Below, one piece after another: positions 1-9,525 of a DNA stretch of 64,000 nucleotides. Below the pieces are notes generated by a model. The model was not told the origin of the DNA and searched no databases. It saw only the letters and a program-made list of their open reading frames with translations. Each line of letters opens with the position of its first letter. Positions within the stretch are counted from its first letter, which is position 1. This DNA is from Caballeronia arvi (GTDB lineage Bacteria > Pseudomonadota > Gammaproteobacteria > Burkholderiales > Burkholderiaceae), in the NCBI RefSeq assembly GCF_001544695.2, contig NZ_FCOM02000021.1, positions 53,803-117,802 of the forward strand, given 5' to 3'. The translations under genes and the position numbers were made by a program.

Positions 1-3000
1 GCGTGCCGATGAAGTAGTGCTGCCCCTCCGACAACACTTCCAGCGCGGTCCGATCCGCCAGCGCGGACCATGCGCGAAACCGCAACGCGTAACCGCGCGT
101 CAGGGAATCGTCCTGACTGACGATGCAGAGCAACGGCGCAGCGATCTTGCCGTCGCGCCGCCGTTTCTCATACTCGAAAGTCAACCGGGCATCCCTGCGG
201 AAATTGCCCATCATGAAAGCGATGACCTCCGGGTCCACGTCGTCGGTCGGGCCGCCCCAGCGTCGAATCATCGCGTGCAGCTTGCTGTCGCTGGTGAAGC
301 GCCACGGCGAGGGCATCGGCAGCATGCGCAGAAGCCGTGGCAGCGGAAACGCCGCCGCAACGATAAGAAGCGCGACGTTCCGCCCGCGGCGTTCGATCTG
401 CCGCACCAGTTCGAACGCCAAGAAACTGCCGACGCAATGGCCGTACACGGCAATCTCGCCGGTGTTCGTGGCGATGAGTTCGTCGGCGCACGCTTGCGCC
501 ATCTGCTCTACCGATACGTAATCCCGCGGATCGCTGCCGAGCTCGTTGCCCGGCAGCGCGATCGCGCGTACCGCGAGCGTCGGATCACGCGCGCACAGGG
601 CATCGGCGAAAGGCCGGAACACCGTTGCGGAAGCGCCCGCATACGGCGCGCATACGACGGTCAGACGCGTCGGCGCTGCACCGCGCGCGATCAACGGCAC
701 CAGTGCGTGCGCTGCATCCGTATCGCGCGCGAGCAAGGCGGCGACGCCCGCGACCGTCGGCCGGCGATAGAAATCGAGCTGGGCGATGTGCTTGTCGAAC
801 ACGCCGGCGACACGCGCCAACGATGCGATCACCTTCAGCGAATGACCGCCGAGCGCGAAGAAATCATCGTGACGTCCCACGCGCTCCACGCCAAGAAGCT
901 CCTGCCAGATTCGCGCGATCGCGGTTTCGGCCTCGCCTTGCGGCGCTTCGTAGGCCTTCGTCACCACCGACGAGCGATCCGGCGCGGGCAGCGCGCGACG
1001 GTCCAGCTTGCCGTTCTGCGTCAGCGGCAACGACTCCAGGTTCACGAATGCACTCGGCACCATGTAGTCCGCCAACACCATCGACAGTTGCGCACGCAAA
1101 TGCGCCGCCGATAACACGGCTCCGTCATGGCCGACCACATAGCCGACCAATCGTTGGTCATCCGAAGCATCTTTGCGGACGATCACCACGGCCTCGCGCA
1201 CGCCCTTGCATCCGAGCAGCTTCGCTTCGATCTCGCCCAGCTCGATCCGGAACCCGCGGATTTTCACCTGATCGTCGTTACGTCCGGCGTATTCGAGCGT
1301 ACCGTCGGCGAGCCAGCGGCCGAGGTCGCCAGTCTTGTACATCCGCGCCTGCGGATCGCTGCTGAACCGGTCCTTCACGAACCGCTGTGCGCTGAGTTCC
1401 GGTCGGTTGAGATAGCCGCGCGCCACGCCCGCGCCACCGACATACATCTCGCCGGTCACGCCCACGGGTGCGGGCTGGCCGTGAACGTCCAGCACATACA
1501 CGCGCAAATCCGGAATCCGTCCGCCGATCGGGCTGCGGCCCGCGCGCTGCGCATCCTCTGCGCTCAACGCGCGATAGGTCACGTGCACCGTGGTTTCCGT
1601 GATCCCATACATGTTCACCAGTTGCGTCGCCTTGTTCTCTTCGCGGGCATACCACGGCAGCAGGATCGCCGGTTCCAGCGCTTCGCCGCCGAAGACGACC
1701 TGGCGCAGCCGATGCGACCGGCCGCTTTCGCCTTGCGCCGCGATCAGTTGACGGAAAGCGCTGGGCGTCTGGTTCAGGATCGTCACGCCCTCGTCGCATA
1801 GCAGGCGATAGAAGTCCTGCGGCGAGCGGCTCACCGGCTTCGGCACCACGACCAGACGGCCGCCGTACAGCAGCGCGCCCCAGATCTCCCACACCGAGAA
1901 ATCGAACGCGAACGAATGGAACAGGGTCCAGACATCCTTCGCGCTGAAATCGAACCAGTGAGCCGTGGCAGTGAAAAGCCGCACCACATTGCGATGCTCG
2001 ATCATCACGCCCTTGGGCTGGCCCGTCGATCCGGAGGTGTAGATCACGTAGGCCAGGCGCTGCGGGTTCAGATCGGCCACGACCGGGTTGTGAACCGGTT
2101 GCGCTTCGAACGCGCGAGCGTCCAGTTCGATGACCGGCGCCGACGCATCGCCCAGCACTGCGCGCGTGCCCGACTGCGCGAGCACGGCGACCGGCGCGCT
2201 GTCCTCCAGCATGTAGGCGAGCCGTTCGACGGGATAGCCCGGATCGAGCGGCACATAGCCCGCGCCCGACTTGAGTATCCCGAGCACGCCGGTCACCATC
2301 TCGATGCCACGTTCCACGCAGATCGCGACGCGATCGTCCGGCTTCACGCCCTCGGCGATCAGGCGATGCGCCAGTTGATTCGCGCGCGCGTTCAATTCTC
2401 CGTACGTCACGCGCTCGGCTTCGTACACCACGGCGACGGCCTCCGGCGACTTCGCGGCCTGTGCCTCGAACATCGCCATCACCGTGGTTGCCGGCGTGCC
2501 CGTCGTCGTGTCGTTCCATTCGACCAGCAATCGTTCGCGCTCGGCGGTCGGCAGCATATCGAGTTCCCGTACGAGACGCGATGGCTCTTGCGCGAGCGCA
2601 TCGGCGAGCGCGTCGAGCGTGCGGTTCATGTAGCCGGCGACACGCGACGCATCGATACGCGTATCGGCCTGCATGACGAGCTCGAAGCCGTCGCCGATGT
2701 CGTTCACGGAGAGCACCAGCGGATAGCTCGTGCGCTCGTCGCCGTGCAGCACGACCACGCCGCTTTCGGCGGCATGCGCATCGCTGGCCGCTTCGGACGC
2801 ACGGCCATGCCGGTAGTTCAGCAGCGCGCTGAAGAGCGGCAAGGGCGCCGCCACGCCGCTGCATCGCTGCGCCAGCGCCAGTGACGCATGTTCGTGATGC
2901 AGCAGCGTCGACAGCGCCGCATGCGTGTCCCGCACGGCATCGCTGACGCTCACATCGCGCAGATCGATACGGATCGGCAGCGTATTGATGAACAGGCCGA

Positions 3001-6000
3001 GCACGCGGTCCGCGCCCATGCCGCCCTGCATGCGGCCGAGCAGCACCGTGCCGAACACCACGTCCTCCCGGCCCGACACGCGCCCCAGCACATGCGCCCA
3101 CGCGAGATGGAACAGGCTCGCCACGCTCACACCGAGCTTGCGCGCCGCCTCGCGCAACTGCCGGCTCGACCCGGGCGCAAGGCTCGTCCTGAACTCGGCG
3201 ATGCCCGCGCCATCGCCTTGCACGTCGCTCAGGCCATAAGGCAGCGTGGGTTCGTCCACGTCGCCGAGCACTTCGCGGAAGTAGGCCGCATGTTCGCCCT
3301 GGCTGATGCCGAGCCGCGCCTGCGCCACGAAATTGCGGTACGGAAGCGGCGTAGGAAGGCGCTGCGCCTCGCCGCGCAAAATCGTTTCGATTTCCTCGAG
3401 CATCAGTTCGAGGCCCGTGAAGTCCATCACCATGTGATGACCGAGGAGCTGCATGAGCCAGCGGCCGTTGGGCGCGTCGCGAGCCACGATCATCCGCATG
3501 ATCGGCGCCCGCCGCACGTCCAGCCGATGACGCCGCGAGTCGAAACGCCGGGCCAGTTGCGCCTCGATTTCGCCCTCCTGCGGCGACAGCGTGACTTCCT
3601 CGACGATCAGCCGCGCCTCGCGCCACACCACCTGCACCGGCTCGGGCAGGCCTTCCCAGAGCATGGCGGTGCGCAGAATGTCGTGGCGCGCGATCACCGT
3701 TTGCAAGGCGTCGACAAAGCGGTCGACCGGCATCCGCTCGGGCATGGCGAGCATCATGCTTTGCAGATACGGATCGCCCTCGCCGCCCGCCATATGGTGA
3801 AAGAGCATCCCTTCGTGCAGCGGGGCAAGTGGATAGATATCCTGAACATTGCGCGCCCCGCCTTCGACTTGCGCCACCACAGCGGCGATGTGCGTCTCGG
3901 TGAGCGTCACGAGCGGCAGCATGTCGGGCGTGATCGCTTCGCATCCGGCGGGAATGCCGTTCGGCGGCACTGCCACCGTGCTGCGCGCGCTTTGTACCGC
4001 GGCCGCCAGCGCCGCGACGCTCGGCTGGCTGAACAACACGCGCACATCGGCCTGCACGCCTGCTTCGCGCATCCGTTCGATCAGCGTCACCGCCAGCAGC
4101 GAATGGCCGCCCAGCTCGAAGAAGTTGTCCTGCCTGCCGATGCGCTCGCGGCCCAGCACGTCGGCCCAGATCGCGGCGATGCGCGTTTCCGTTTCGTCCA
4201 CCGGCGCTTCATAGTCGCGGCGGATGAACGCGCTGTCGTCCGGCGCCGGCAGCGCGCGCCGGTCCAGCTTGCCGTTCGGCGTGAGCGGCAGCGCCTTGAG
4301 CATCACGTAGGCCGCCGGGACCATGTACTCCGGCAGCCCTTGCAGCATATGCGCGCGCAAGGACTGGCCCTGCGGCGCATCCTTCCCTGCGTCCGGCGTG
4401 TAATAGGCCACCAGTTGCCTGTCGCCGCCGCTGCCCTCGCGTGCCAGCACCACCGCCTCGCGGACGCCCTCATGCGCCGCCAGCCGCGCCTCGATCTCGC
4501 CGAGTTCGATGCGATAACCCCGGATCTTGACCTGATGATCGTTGCGGCCGAGGAACTCCAGATTGCCGTCGGGCAGCCAGCGGGCAAGATCGCCCGTGCG
4601 GTACATGCGCGCGCCGGGGGCGTCGCTGAAGGGATCGTCGAGGAAGCGTTCCGCGGTCAGCTCCGCGCGGTTCAGATAGCCGCGCGCGACGCCCGCACCG
4701 CCGATATGCACTTCTCCGACGGCGCCGGGAGGCATCGGCTGGCCGTGCGCGTCGAGCAGGTAGATTTTCGTGTTGGCGAGCGGCCGGCCGATCGGCACGT
4801 GATCGCCGGCGAATCCGTGCGGCCTGCGCCATGCCGTTGCGCAGACTGTGGTTTCGGTCGGGCCATAGGCATTGAAGAGCTCGACATCGGATTGCACTGC
4901 GCGCATCAGCGACACGCCCGGCGACTCGCCACCGACGACCAGCACCCTGAGGCTCGCCAGTTGCGCGAGCGACTTCTGTCCCTGCAGCAGCGCCGGCGCA
5001 AGTTGCGCATGTGTGATGGCGTGCCGGCGCATATATTCCAGCAGCGACGTGGCCGCGAGGCAGTCGTCACGCACCGGAAGATAGAGCGCGGCGCCCGCGG
5101 CCAGCGTCATGAATAGGTCGGCGACGCTGACATCGAAGCCGGGTGAAACGAACTGAATGACGCGACTGTCCGGGTCCACGCCATAGAGCCCGATCTGCGC
5201 CACGGCAAGATTGACGATGTTGCGATGCTCGACCATGACGCCCTTGGGCGTGCCCGTCGATCCGGATGTGTAGATCACATAGGCGAGGTTGCGAGGGCCG
5301 AGGCCCGGCACATGCGGATCGTGATCGATCAGCGTGTCGTCGAAGAATGCGGGATCGACGACGCGAAGATCGCCGGTGTGACCTAGCGCTTCGCGTCCGG
5401 CGGCATCGGCGATGAGCAGCGCGGGCGCTGCGTCGCGGAGCATGTGCGCGAGCCGCTCGCCGGGATAAGCCGGATCGAGCGGCACGTAAGCAGCGCCCGC
5501 CTTGAGAATGGCCAGCACCGCGACCACCAGTTCCGGGCGACGTTCCATGCATAGCGCCACGCGCGCTTCGACACCGACGCCCGATGCAATCAACTGATGC
5601 GCGAGGCGGTTGGCGCGTGCATTGAATTGCGCGTAAGTGAGGGACTGGTCTTTGAAAACGAGGGCGATCGCGTCGGGCGTGCGCGCGGCCTGCTGTTCGC
5701 ACAACTGGTGCACGCATTGTGCGTCGGGGAAAGAAGCAGCCGTGTCGTTCCATGTATCCAGCAGCGCGCGCTCACCGTGCAACAGCAGTGCAAGCGCATG
5801 CAATGGCCCGTCAGGCTGCGCAATCGCCTGCTCCAGAAACTGCGTGAACCGTCGTAAATGCGTCGACACCGCTTCGGCGCTATAGAGCGCCGCGCTGGCA
5901 TCGAATACGAGCTTGATCCCGGCTTTCTCGCCTTCGTCGTGCACGTGCAATGACAAATCGTCGGGCGTGACCGAAAACGTGCGATTCGACGCCACCTGAC

Positions 6001-7084
6001 AGTCCGTGAAGGCGATTGCGCTATTGAAGCCGGGCATCATGTTCACGATCGGCCCGAACAATCGCTGACCTATTTCCAGGCGTTCCAGATCGCGCCGGAT
6101 ATCCTTGATCCGATAACGCTGGTGACGCAATACGCGCAGCGTCTGAGTGGAAACCTGTTTGGCCAGGTCGATCATGCTCGATCGCGGATCGACAGGAATC
6201 CGCAGCGGCAGAACATTGGAGGTCATGCCGGGCACGTTCTTCGCTATCCTTCCGACCCGCGCAGTGACGGGCATGCCCAGAATCACTTCATCCGGTTGAC
6301 CGCTGACGCGCGCCAGAAAAGCCACCATCGTAGCCGTGATGAATTGCGACCACGAGGTGCCGTTCTGTTGCGCGATCTGACGCAGAGAAGCCACCGTTTC
6401 CGGCGATAGGCGAGCCGCGGCCTTGACCGTCCTCGCTTCGGGCGATGCGTTCTGCACGTCGCCGGCGAGAATGGGCGGCTCGGCGCAATCCGCCAGATAC
6501 CCGCTCCAGAATTCCCGGTCCTTCTGAAAAGCGCTGGATGCGCGATACGCTTCGTCGTCTGCGAACAAATCGGTCAACCGGCTCCAGTTACTTGGACCGG
6601 GTTCCGACCCGCCTTTCAACGCTGAATAAACTTCCGCGAGTCGCTCGATGAAAAGCAGAAAGGAATAGCCGTCGAATATGAGGTGATGAAACCGTTCGAA
6701 TAAAAAGAACCGCGCCGGAGCCGTTCGCAGAAGCGTAATGTTGAATAAGGGCCACTGATTGAGATCGATCGCGGTAGCGAGTTCACCTTTGACGAAATCT
6801 TCGACCGACTGGAGCGGATCAGCGACGTCGCTAAGATCGATCACGGGAAGCCTGAAATCGACCGTCTCCAATACCTGATACGGCAATCCCTCCGTGCCGC
6901 GCAGCCGGACCTGCACGGCATCGGCCTCTCCGATGATCCGCCGCAAAGCCGTCTCCAGCAGTTCGATATCGAGTGGCCCAATGATTTCGGTCAGTTGCGA
7001 CAGGTTGAAGCGGGGGTCCTTCAAATCGACTTGCTGCCGAAAGAAGATGCCTAACTGGGCGGGCGTGAGGGGAAGTCTGAGCAT
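1..7084 (-). CDS. Two-module NRPS-1 (C-A-T-C-A-T-TE), 3' end outside the window
   Basis: One open frame runs from an ATG at 7084 off the left edge, showing 2361 residues. Order: C1 (residues 1-440, HHLIFDG at 133-139, EntF-like opening); A1 (from W445); T1 (phosphopantetheine Ser995); C2 (about 1050-1510, HHMVMDF at 1216-1222); A2 (from W1523); T2 (Ser2082); TE (from about 2130). C2 has an extra N-terminal motif HHMAGGEGD at 1096-1104, the pattern of dual condensation/epimerisation domains, so residue 1 is probably D. By eye the A2 code is DFWNVGMVH(K), which is Thr-like; the A1 code DVAQVGAVC(K) matches nothing I recognise. The TE opens like a type II thioesterase (CAPYAGAS). Its nucleophile motif is GHCVGS, with Cys2217 instead of Ser, and the later QDD and GQH motifs supply a plausible Asp and His. 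The nearest upstream gene on this strand is 218 bp away. Confidence 0.95.
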   Translation of the reverse strand, partial: MLRLPLTPAQLGIFFRQQVDLKDPRFNLSQLTEIIGPLDIELLETALRRIIGEADAVQVRLRGTEGLPYQVLETVDFRLPVIDLSDVADPLQSVEDFVKGELATAIDLNQWPLFNITLLRTAPARFFLFERFHHLIFDGYSFLLFIERLAEVYSALKGGSEPGPSNWSRLTDLFADDEAYRASSAFQKDREFWSGYLADCAEPPILAGDVQNASPEARTVKAAARLSPETVASLRQIAQQNGTSWSQFITATMVAFLARVSGQPDEVILGMPVTARVGRIAKNVPGMTSNVLPLRIPVDPRSSMIDLAKQVSTQTLRVLRHQRYRIKDIRRDLERLEIGQRLFGPIVNMMPGFNSAIAFTDCQVASNRTFSVTPDDLSLHVHDEGEKAGIKLVFDASAALYSAEAVSTHLRRFTQFLEQAIAQPDGPLHALALLLHGERALLDTWNDTAASFPDAQCVHQLCEQQAARTPDAIALVFKDQSLTYAQFNARANRLAHQLIASGVGVEARVALCMERRPELVVAVLAILKAGAAYVPLDPAYPGERLAHMLRDAAPALLIADAAGREALGHTGDLRVVDPAFFDDTLIDHDPHVPGLGPRNLAYVIYTSGSTGTPKGVMVEHRNIVNLAVAQIGLYGVDPDSRVIQFVSPGFDVSVADLFMTLAAGAALYLPVRDDCLAATSLLEYMRRHAITHAQLAPALLQGQKSLAQLASLRVLVVGGESPGVSLMRAVQSDVELFNAYGPTETTVCATAWRRPHGFAGDHVPIGRPLANTKIYLLDAHGQPMPPGAVGEVHIGGAGVARGYLNRAELTAERFLDDPFSDAPGARMYRTGDLARWLPDGNLEFLGRNDHQVKIRGYRIELGEIEARLAAHEGVREAVVLAREGSGGDRQLVAYYTPDAGKDAPQGQSLRAHMLQGLPEYMVPAAYVMLKALPLTPNGKLDRRALPAPDDSAFIRRDYEAPVDETETRIAAIWADVLGRERIGRQDNFFELGGHSLLAVTLIERMREAGVQADVRVLFSQPSVAALAAAVQSARSTVAVPPNGIPAGCEAITPDMLPLVTLTETHIAAVVAQVEGGARNVQDIYPLAPLHEGMLFHHMAGGEGDPYLQSMMLAMPERMPVDRFVDALQTVIARHDILRTAMLWEGLPEPVQVVWREARLIVEEVTLSPQEGEIEAQLARRFDSRRHRLDVRRAPIMRMIVARDAPNGRWLMQLLGHHMVMDFTGLELMLEEIETILRGEAQRLPTPLPYRNFVAQARLGISQGEHAAYFREVLGDVDEPTLPYGLSDVQGDGAGIAEFRTSLAPGSSRQLREAARKLGVSVASLFHLAWAHVLGRVSGREDVVFGTVLLGRMQGGMGADRVLGLFINTLPIRIDLRDVSVSDAVRDTHAALSTLLHHEHASLALAQRCSGVAAPLPLFSALLNYRHGRASEAASDAHAAESGVVVLHGDERTSYPLVLSVNDIGDGFELVMQADTRIDASRVAGYMNRTLDALADALAQEPSRLVRELDMLPTAERERLLVEWNDTTTGTPATTVMAMFEAQAAKSPEAVAVVYEAERVTYGELNARANQLAHRLIAEGVKPDDRVAICVERGIEMVTGVLGILKSGAGYVPLDPGYPVERLAYMLEDSAPVAVLAQSGTRAVLGDASAPVIELDARAFEAQPVHNPVVADLNPQRLAYVIYTSGSTGQPKGVMIEHRNVVRLFTATAHWFDFSAKDVWTLFHSFAFDFSVWEIWGALLYGGRLVVVPKPVSRSPQDFYRLLCDEGVTILNQTPSAFRQLIAAQGESGRSHRLRQVVFGGEALEPAILLPWYAREENKATQLVNMYGITETTVHVTYRALSAEDAQRAGRSPIGGRIPDLRVYVLDVHGQPAPVGVTGEMYVGGAGVARGYLNRPELSAQRFVKDRFSSDPQARMYKTGDLGRWLADGTLEYAGRNDDQVKIRGFRIELGEIEAKLLGCKGVREAVVIVRKDASDDQRLVGYVVGHDGAVLSAAHLRAQLSMVLADYMVPSAFVNLESLPLTQNGKLDRRALPAPDRSSVVTKAYEAPQGEAETAIARIWQELLGVERVGRHDDFFALGGHSLKVIASLARVAGVFDKHIAQLDFYRRPTVAGVAALLARDTDAAHALVPLIARGAAPTRLTVVCAPYAGASATVFRPFADALCARDPTLAVRAIALPGNELGSDPRDYVSVEQMAQACADELIATNTGEIAVYGHCVGSFLAFELVRQIERRGRNVALLIVAAAFPLPRLLRMLPMPSPWRFTSDSKLHAMIRRWGGPTDDVDPEVIAFMMGNFRRDARLTFEYEKRRRDGKIAAPLLCIVSQDDSLTRGYALRFRAWSALADRTALEVLSEGQHYFIGT

Positions 7085-7302
7085 GGCTTTTACTCGATGA
7101 GAAGTATCGACCGGGTGGCGAAACAGACGTTCTTTTAATGAAATACTGCGTGCGAGGGTTATCCAATGGATTCAACCCAGAATAGTGCACTTTCGTGACT
7201 TTTTCGGGCCAGGCGCGCGGTTGCAGCATTCGCTGCGGTGTCGAATGGATTCCTAACTATCCATCGCCAGCGATATGCTCTCTTATTCACTCATAGATTT
7301 CG

Positions 7303-7506
7303 CTAGAGCTTCTGCCTGTCTCCCCGATAGACGATTTCGACGTTCTCCGGAGACGGCGTCAGCAACAGCAGCCCCACAAACACGATGATCGGCGTCAGGA
7401 ACAGGCTCAGAAGGAAACTGCCGAGATAGCCGATATGCGTGCGCCGGCCGCGATAAGCGACAAGCAAACAAAGCACGATATAGACGAAGGTAGGAATGGC
7501 TATCAT
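7303..7506 (-). CDS. Small two-helix membrane protein
   Basis: This 67-residue protein has two hydrophobic segments, about residues 2-17 and 27-46, separated by a basic loop (YRGRRTHIGY), and a short polar tail. I chose the ATG at 7506 because GGGAGC lies just upstream. A longer version from 7560 would add 18 polar residues before the first helix and has no clear ribosome binding site. It lies 57 bp downstream of the SPFH protein gene on the same strand and is probably cotranscribed with it. I do not recognise a named family. The pairing with an SPFH protein suggests a membrane partner or accessory role, which is inference only. Confidence 0.6.
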   Translation of the reverse strand: MIAIPTFVYIVLCLLVAYRGRRTHIGYLGSFLLSLFLTPIIVFVGLLLLTPSPENVEIVYRGDRQKL

Positions 7507-7563
7507 GACAAGCTCCCTTGATCGTCGCTGCAAAGCATCGGCAGCGCGATACCACACCATGAA

Positions 7564-8658
7564 TCAGGGCTTCTTCGCGTCCGGCTGCGCAGCCTGAGTC
7601 GACGTCCTGTCGCTGCTCGCGCCGCTGGCGCCAACAGCGCTTGCGGCGCCGGACATGCCCTCGTCGCCCGCCTTCGGGAAAAGCTTCGGAAGATTGCGAA
7701 ATGGCGGCAGCCGGTTGGACTGAGGATCGATCACCGCGGGCGGCGGAAGATCCGGCTGCTTCGCGATATCGCTTCCGAGAATCAACGGAAGCTGTTCTTT
7801 TCCGCTCCCGACCACGACGATCTTCGAGTTATTGGATCGGGATAACTCGACGGTCGCTTCTATGCCGCGCCATGTCAAAAGCTGCGGTGTCAACGCATTG
7901 GCCACAATGGCATAGAAAGTCTGAATGCCGATAGCTTCGATTCGCTTGCGCTCCGCTTCGTCTTTCGCCTGCTCGATGAGGAATTGATACGCCAGCGCGT
8001 TTTGCTCTTCCGTCAGTTTCCGGTTGATCGAGTCGTTCAGCGTAGCGGGCAGGTCGAGATCACGCACGACGACGCGCTCGAAAATAATGAGCCCGTGTGC
8101 AGAGGGCGATCGGCGCATCTTGTCGAGTATGCGCCCTTCGAGATCTTCCACGTTGATGCGATACAGATCATGTGGATCGGATTTGCCGATGATATCGCGC
8201 ACGGCGCCGAGCGAAATCGGACGCACGACCCGGTCGACGTATTCATAACCCACCTCTTGATGCAGCCGGCCCGCGCTATCGGCCACCGGACGATAGAGCA
8301 CGGAAATCTGTACCTGAACGCTCAGGCCATCTGTAGCGAGTGCGTGAACGCTTTCGTTGAGCGTCTTGGTTCTGACTTCGTAGGTATAGATCCGATCGAA
8401 TGGCCATTTGATGTTGAGGCCTTCGTGATAGACGAATTGCGTTTCGGTGCCGTGTCTCAGCAAGCGATAGAGCACGCCGACATGGCCGGCCGGAATGATG
8501 ATGAAAACAAAGGGGATGAGTGCGAGAACGATTACGCCGACGATCAGCGACACCGCGATGAATCTTTCGCTACGGCTCATCCGGTACCGGACGTGTCTCA
8601 CCACGCGGCGTTTCGGATGCTCGGAAGGCTCGCCATCGATGGGATCCACTGTGCTCAT
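7564..8658 (-). CDS. SPFH/band-7 (prohibitin-like) membrane protein
   Basis: This 364-residue protein has a basic cytoplasmic N-terminus and one strong transmembrane helix at about residues 33-55. A band-7 domain follows (IPAGHVGVLYRLL, then the KTLNESVHALATDGL block). An alpha-helical region rich in Glu/Ala/Lys (about 220-260: KLTEEQNALAYQF, AKDEAERKRIEAIG) is typical of HflC/prohibitin coiled coils. The C-terminus is Pro-rich and then low-complexity Ala/Ser. Members of this family form ring-like membrane scaffolds that hold proteases or organise microdomains. It is transcribed divergently from the methyltransferase gene 56 bp away and is followed by a small membrane protein gene. No neighbouring protease is present, so it is not an HflKC pair. 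Confidence 0.88.
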   Translation of the reverse strand: MSTVDPIDGEPSEHPKRRVVRHVRYRMSRSERFIAVSLIVGVIVLALIPFVFIIIPAGHVGVLYRLLRHGTETQFVYHEGLNIKWPFDRIYTYEVRTKTLNESVHALATDGLSVQVQISVLYRPVADSAGRLHQEVGYEYVDRVVRPISLGAVRDIIGKSDPHDLYRINVEDLEGRILDKMRRSPSAHGLIIFERVVVRDLDLPATLNDSINRKLTEEQNALAYQFLIEQAKDEAERKRIEAIGIQTFYAIVANALTPQLLTWRGIEATVELSRSNNSKIVVVGSGKEQLPLILGSDIAKQPDLPPPAVIDPQSNRLPPFRNLPKLFPKAGDEGMSGAASAVGASGASSDRTSTQAAQPDAKKP

Positions 8659-8714
8659 CTGGCATCAACTCTTGCGGAGAACGATGAATTCCAAAGAGAT
8701 TTCCACGCCGAAAT

Positions 8715-9464
8715 ATGTCTCCGCATAGTAACATCAAGCGCACGACCGGACGACATGAGCATAGAGAAATGCTGGCTACCGCATCCGTTCCCATCCCTCT
8801 CGTCGATGCCGCCGCAACGCCCGCACAACTGCGGCGCTTCTTCTCCGCGGCGTATTGCGACACACCGGCGCCGTTGCGCTGGCTCAGCGCCATTCGTCCT
8901 TACGTCTGTCCCTACGACAAGCTGCTTCAGTTCATCCCCGATGGCGGAGATGCGCTCGATGTCGGCTGCGGCGCGGGTTCCCTGCTTGCGCTTCTTGCCG
9001 CGACGAAGAAGATCCGCCGCGGCGTGGGCTGCGATGTCGCCGAACCGCCGCTCGCATCGGCGCGTGCGGCGGCGCGGCGTCTCGGCGCGGAAGACGTGCT
9101 GAGCTTCCAGCATGTCCGGTCCATCGCGCAAGCGCCCGAAGGCCCGTTCGACATCGTCGCGATGGTGGACGTGCTGCATCACGTTGCTCCGCGCGAGCGC
9201 GCCGACGTGTTCGCTGCCGCGGCGCGACGCGTCGGGCCGGGCGGCGTTTTCATCTACAAGGATATGACCGCGCGGCCGGGCGGACGACGCCTGGCGCATA
9301 ACATCGACGACTATGTGTTCACGCGTGAATGGGTGCAGCAGGTGCCCGAAGGCGCGGTCGAAGCATGGGCCATCGATCAACGTCTCGCACTCGTGCATGG
9401 GGAATTCATACCGCGTCTGATCTACGGACACGAGCTTCGCGTGTTTCGAAGACTCGATGGCTGA
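8715..9464 (+). CDS. Class I SAM-dependent methyltransferase
   Basis: This 249-residue protein has a glycine-rich SAM motif LDVGCGAGSLLALLA near residue 76, an acidic residue after strand 2 (GCDVAEPP), and a post-motif segment FDIVAMVDVLHHV. Together they place it in the Methyltransf_11/25 type. The substrate is not evident. An alternative start at 8769 would give 231 residues and still keep the whole fold; neither start has a strong ribosome binding site, so the start is uncertain. It sits between the SPFH gene (divergent) and a small hypothetical gene (convergent), not inside the NRPS operon. A role as a peptide O- or N-methylating tailoring enzyme is possible but unsupported by linkage. 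Confidence 0.85.
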   Translation: MSPHSNIKRTTGRHEHREMLATASVPIPLVDAAATPAQLRRFFSAAYCDTPAPLRWLSAIRPYVCPYDKLLQFIPDGGDALDVGCGAGSLLALLAATKKIRRGVGCDVAEPPLASARAAARRLGAEDVLSFQHVRSIAQAPEGPFDIVAMVDVLHHVAPRERADVFAAAARRVGPGGVFIYKDMTARPGGRRLAHNIDDYVFTREWVQQVPEGAVEAWAIDQRLALVHGEFIPRLIYGHELRVFRRLDG

Positions 9465-9472
9465 AAACGGGA

Positions 9473-9495
9473 CGCGCGTTCGTTACGAACGCGCG
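9473..9495. terminator. Hairpin between convergent genes
   Basis: A perfect 10-bp stem (CGCGCGTTCG at 9473-9482 against 9486-9495) closes a 3-base loop, exactly between the convergent ends of the methyltransferase gene and the 9526-9903 gene. On the minus side it is followed by a short T-rich run (CCCGTTTTC read on that strand); on the plus side there is none. It probably acts as a terminator for the minus-strand gene and perhaps for both. Confidence 0.5.
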
Positions 9496-9525
9496 CCAGT
9501 GTGCGAGCTATCGCGCGTATCTGGA

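Noticed and set aside
1278..3944. Long alternative minus-strand frame inside NRPS-1
   Set aside because: The in-phase frame holds clear C, A and T motifs. This one is an Arg/Ala-rich shadow with only scraps of motif-like sequence.
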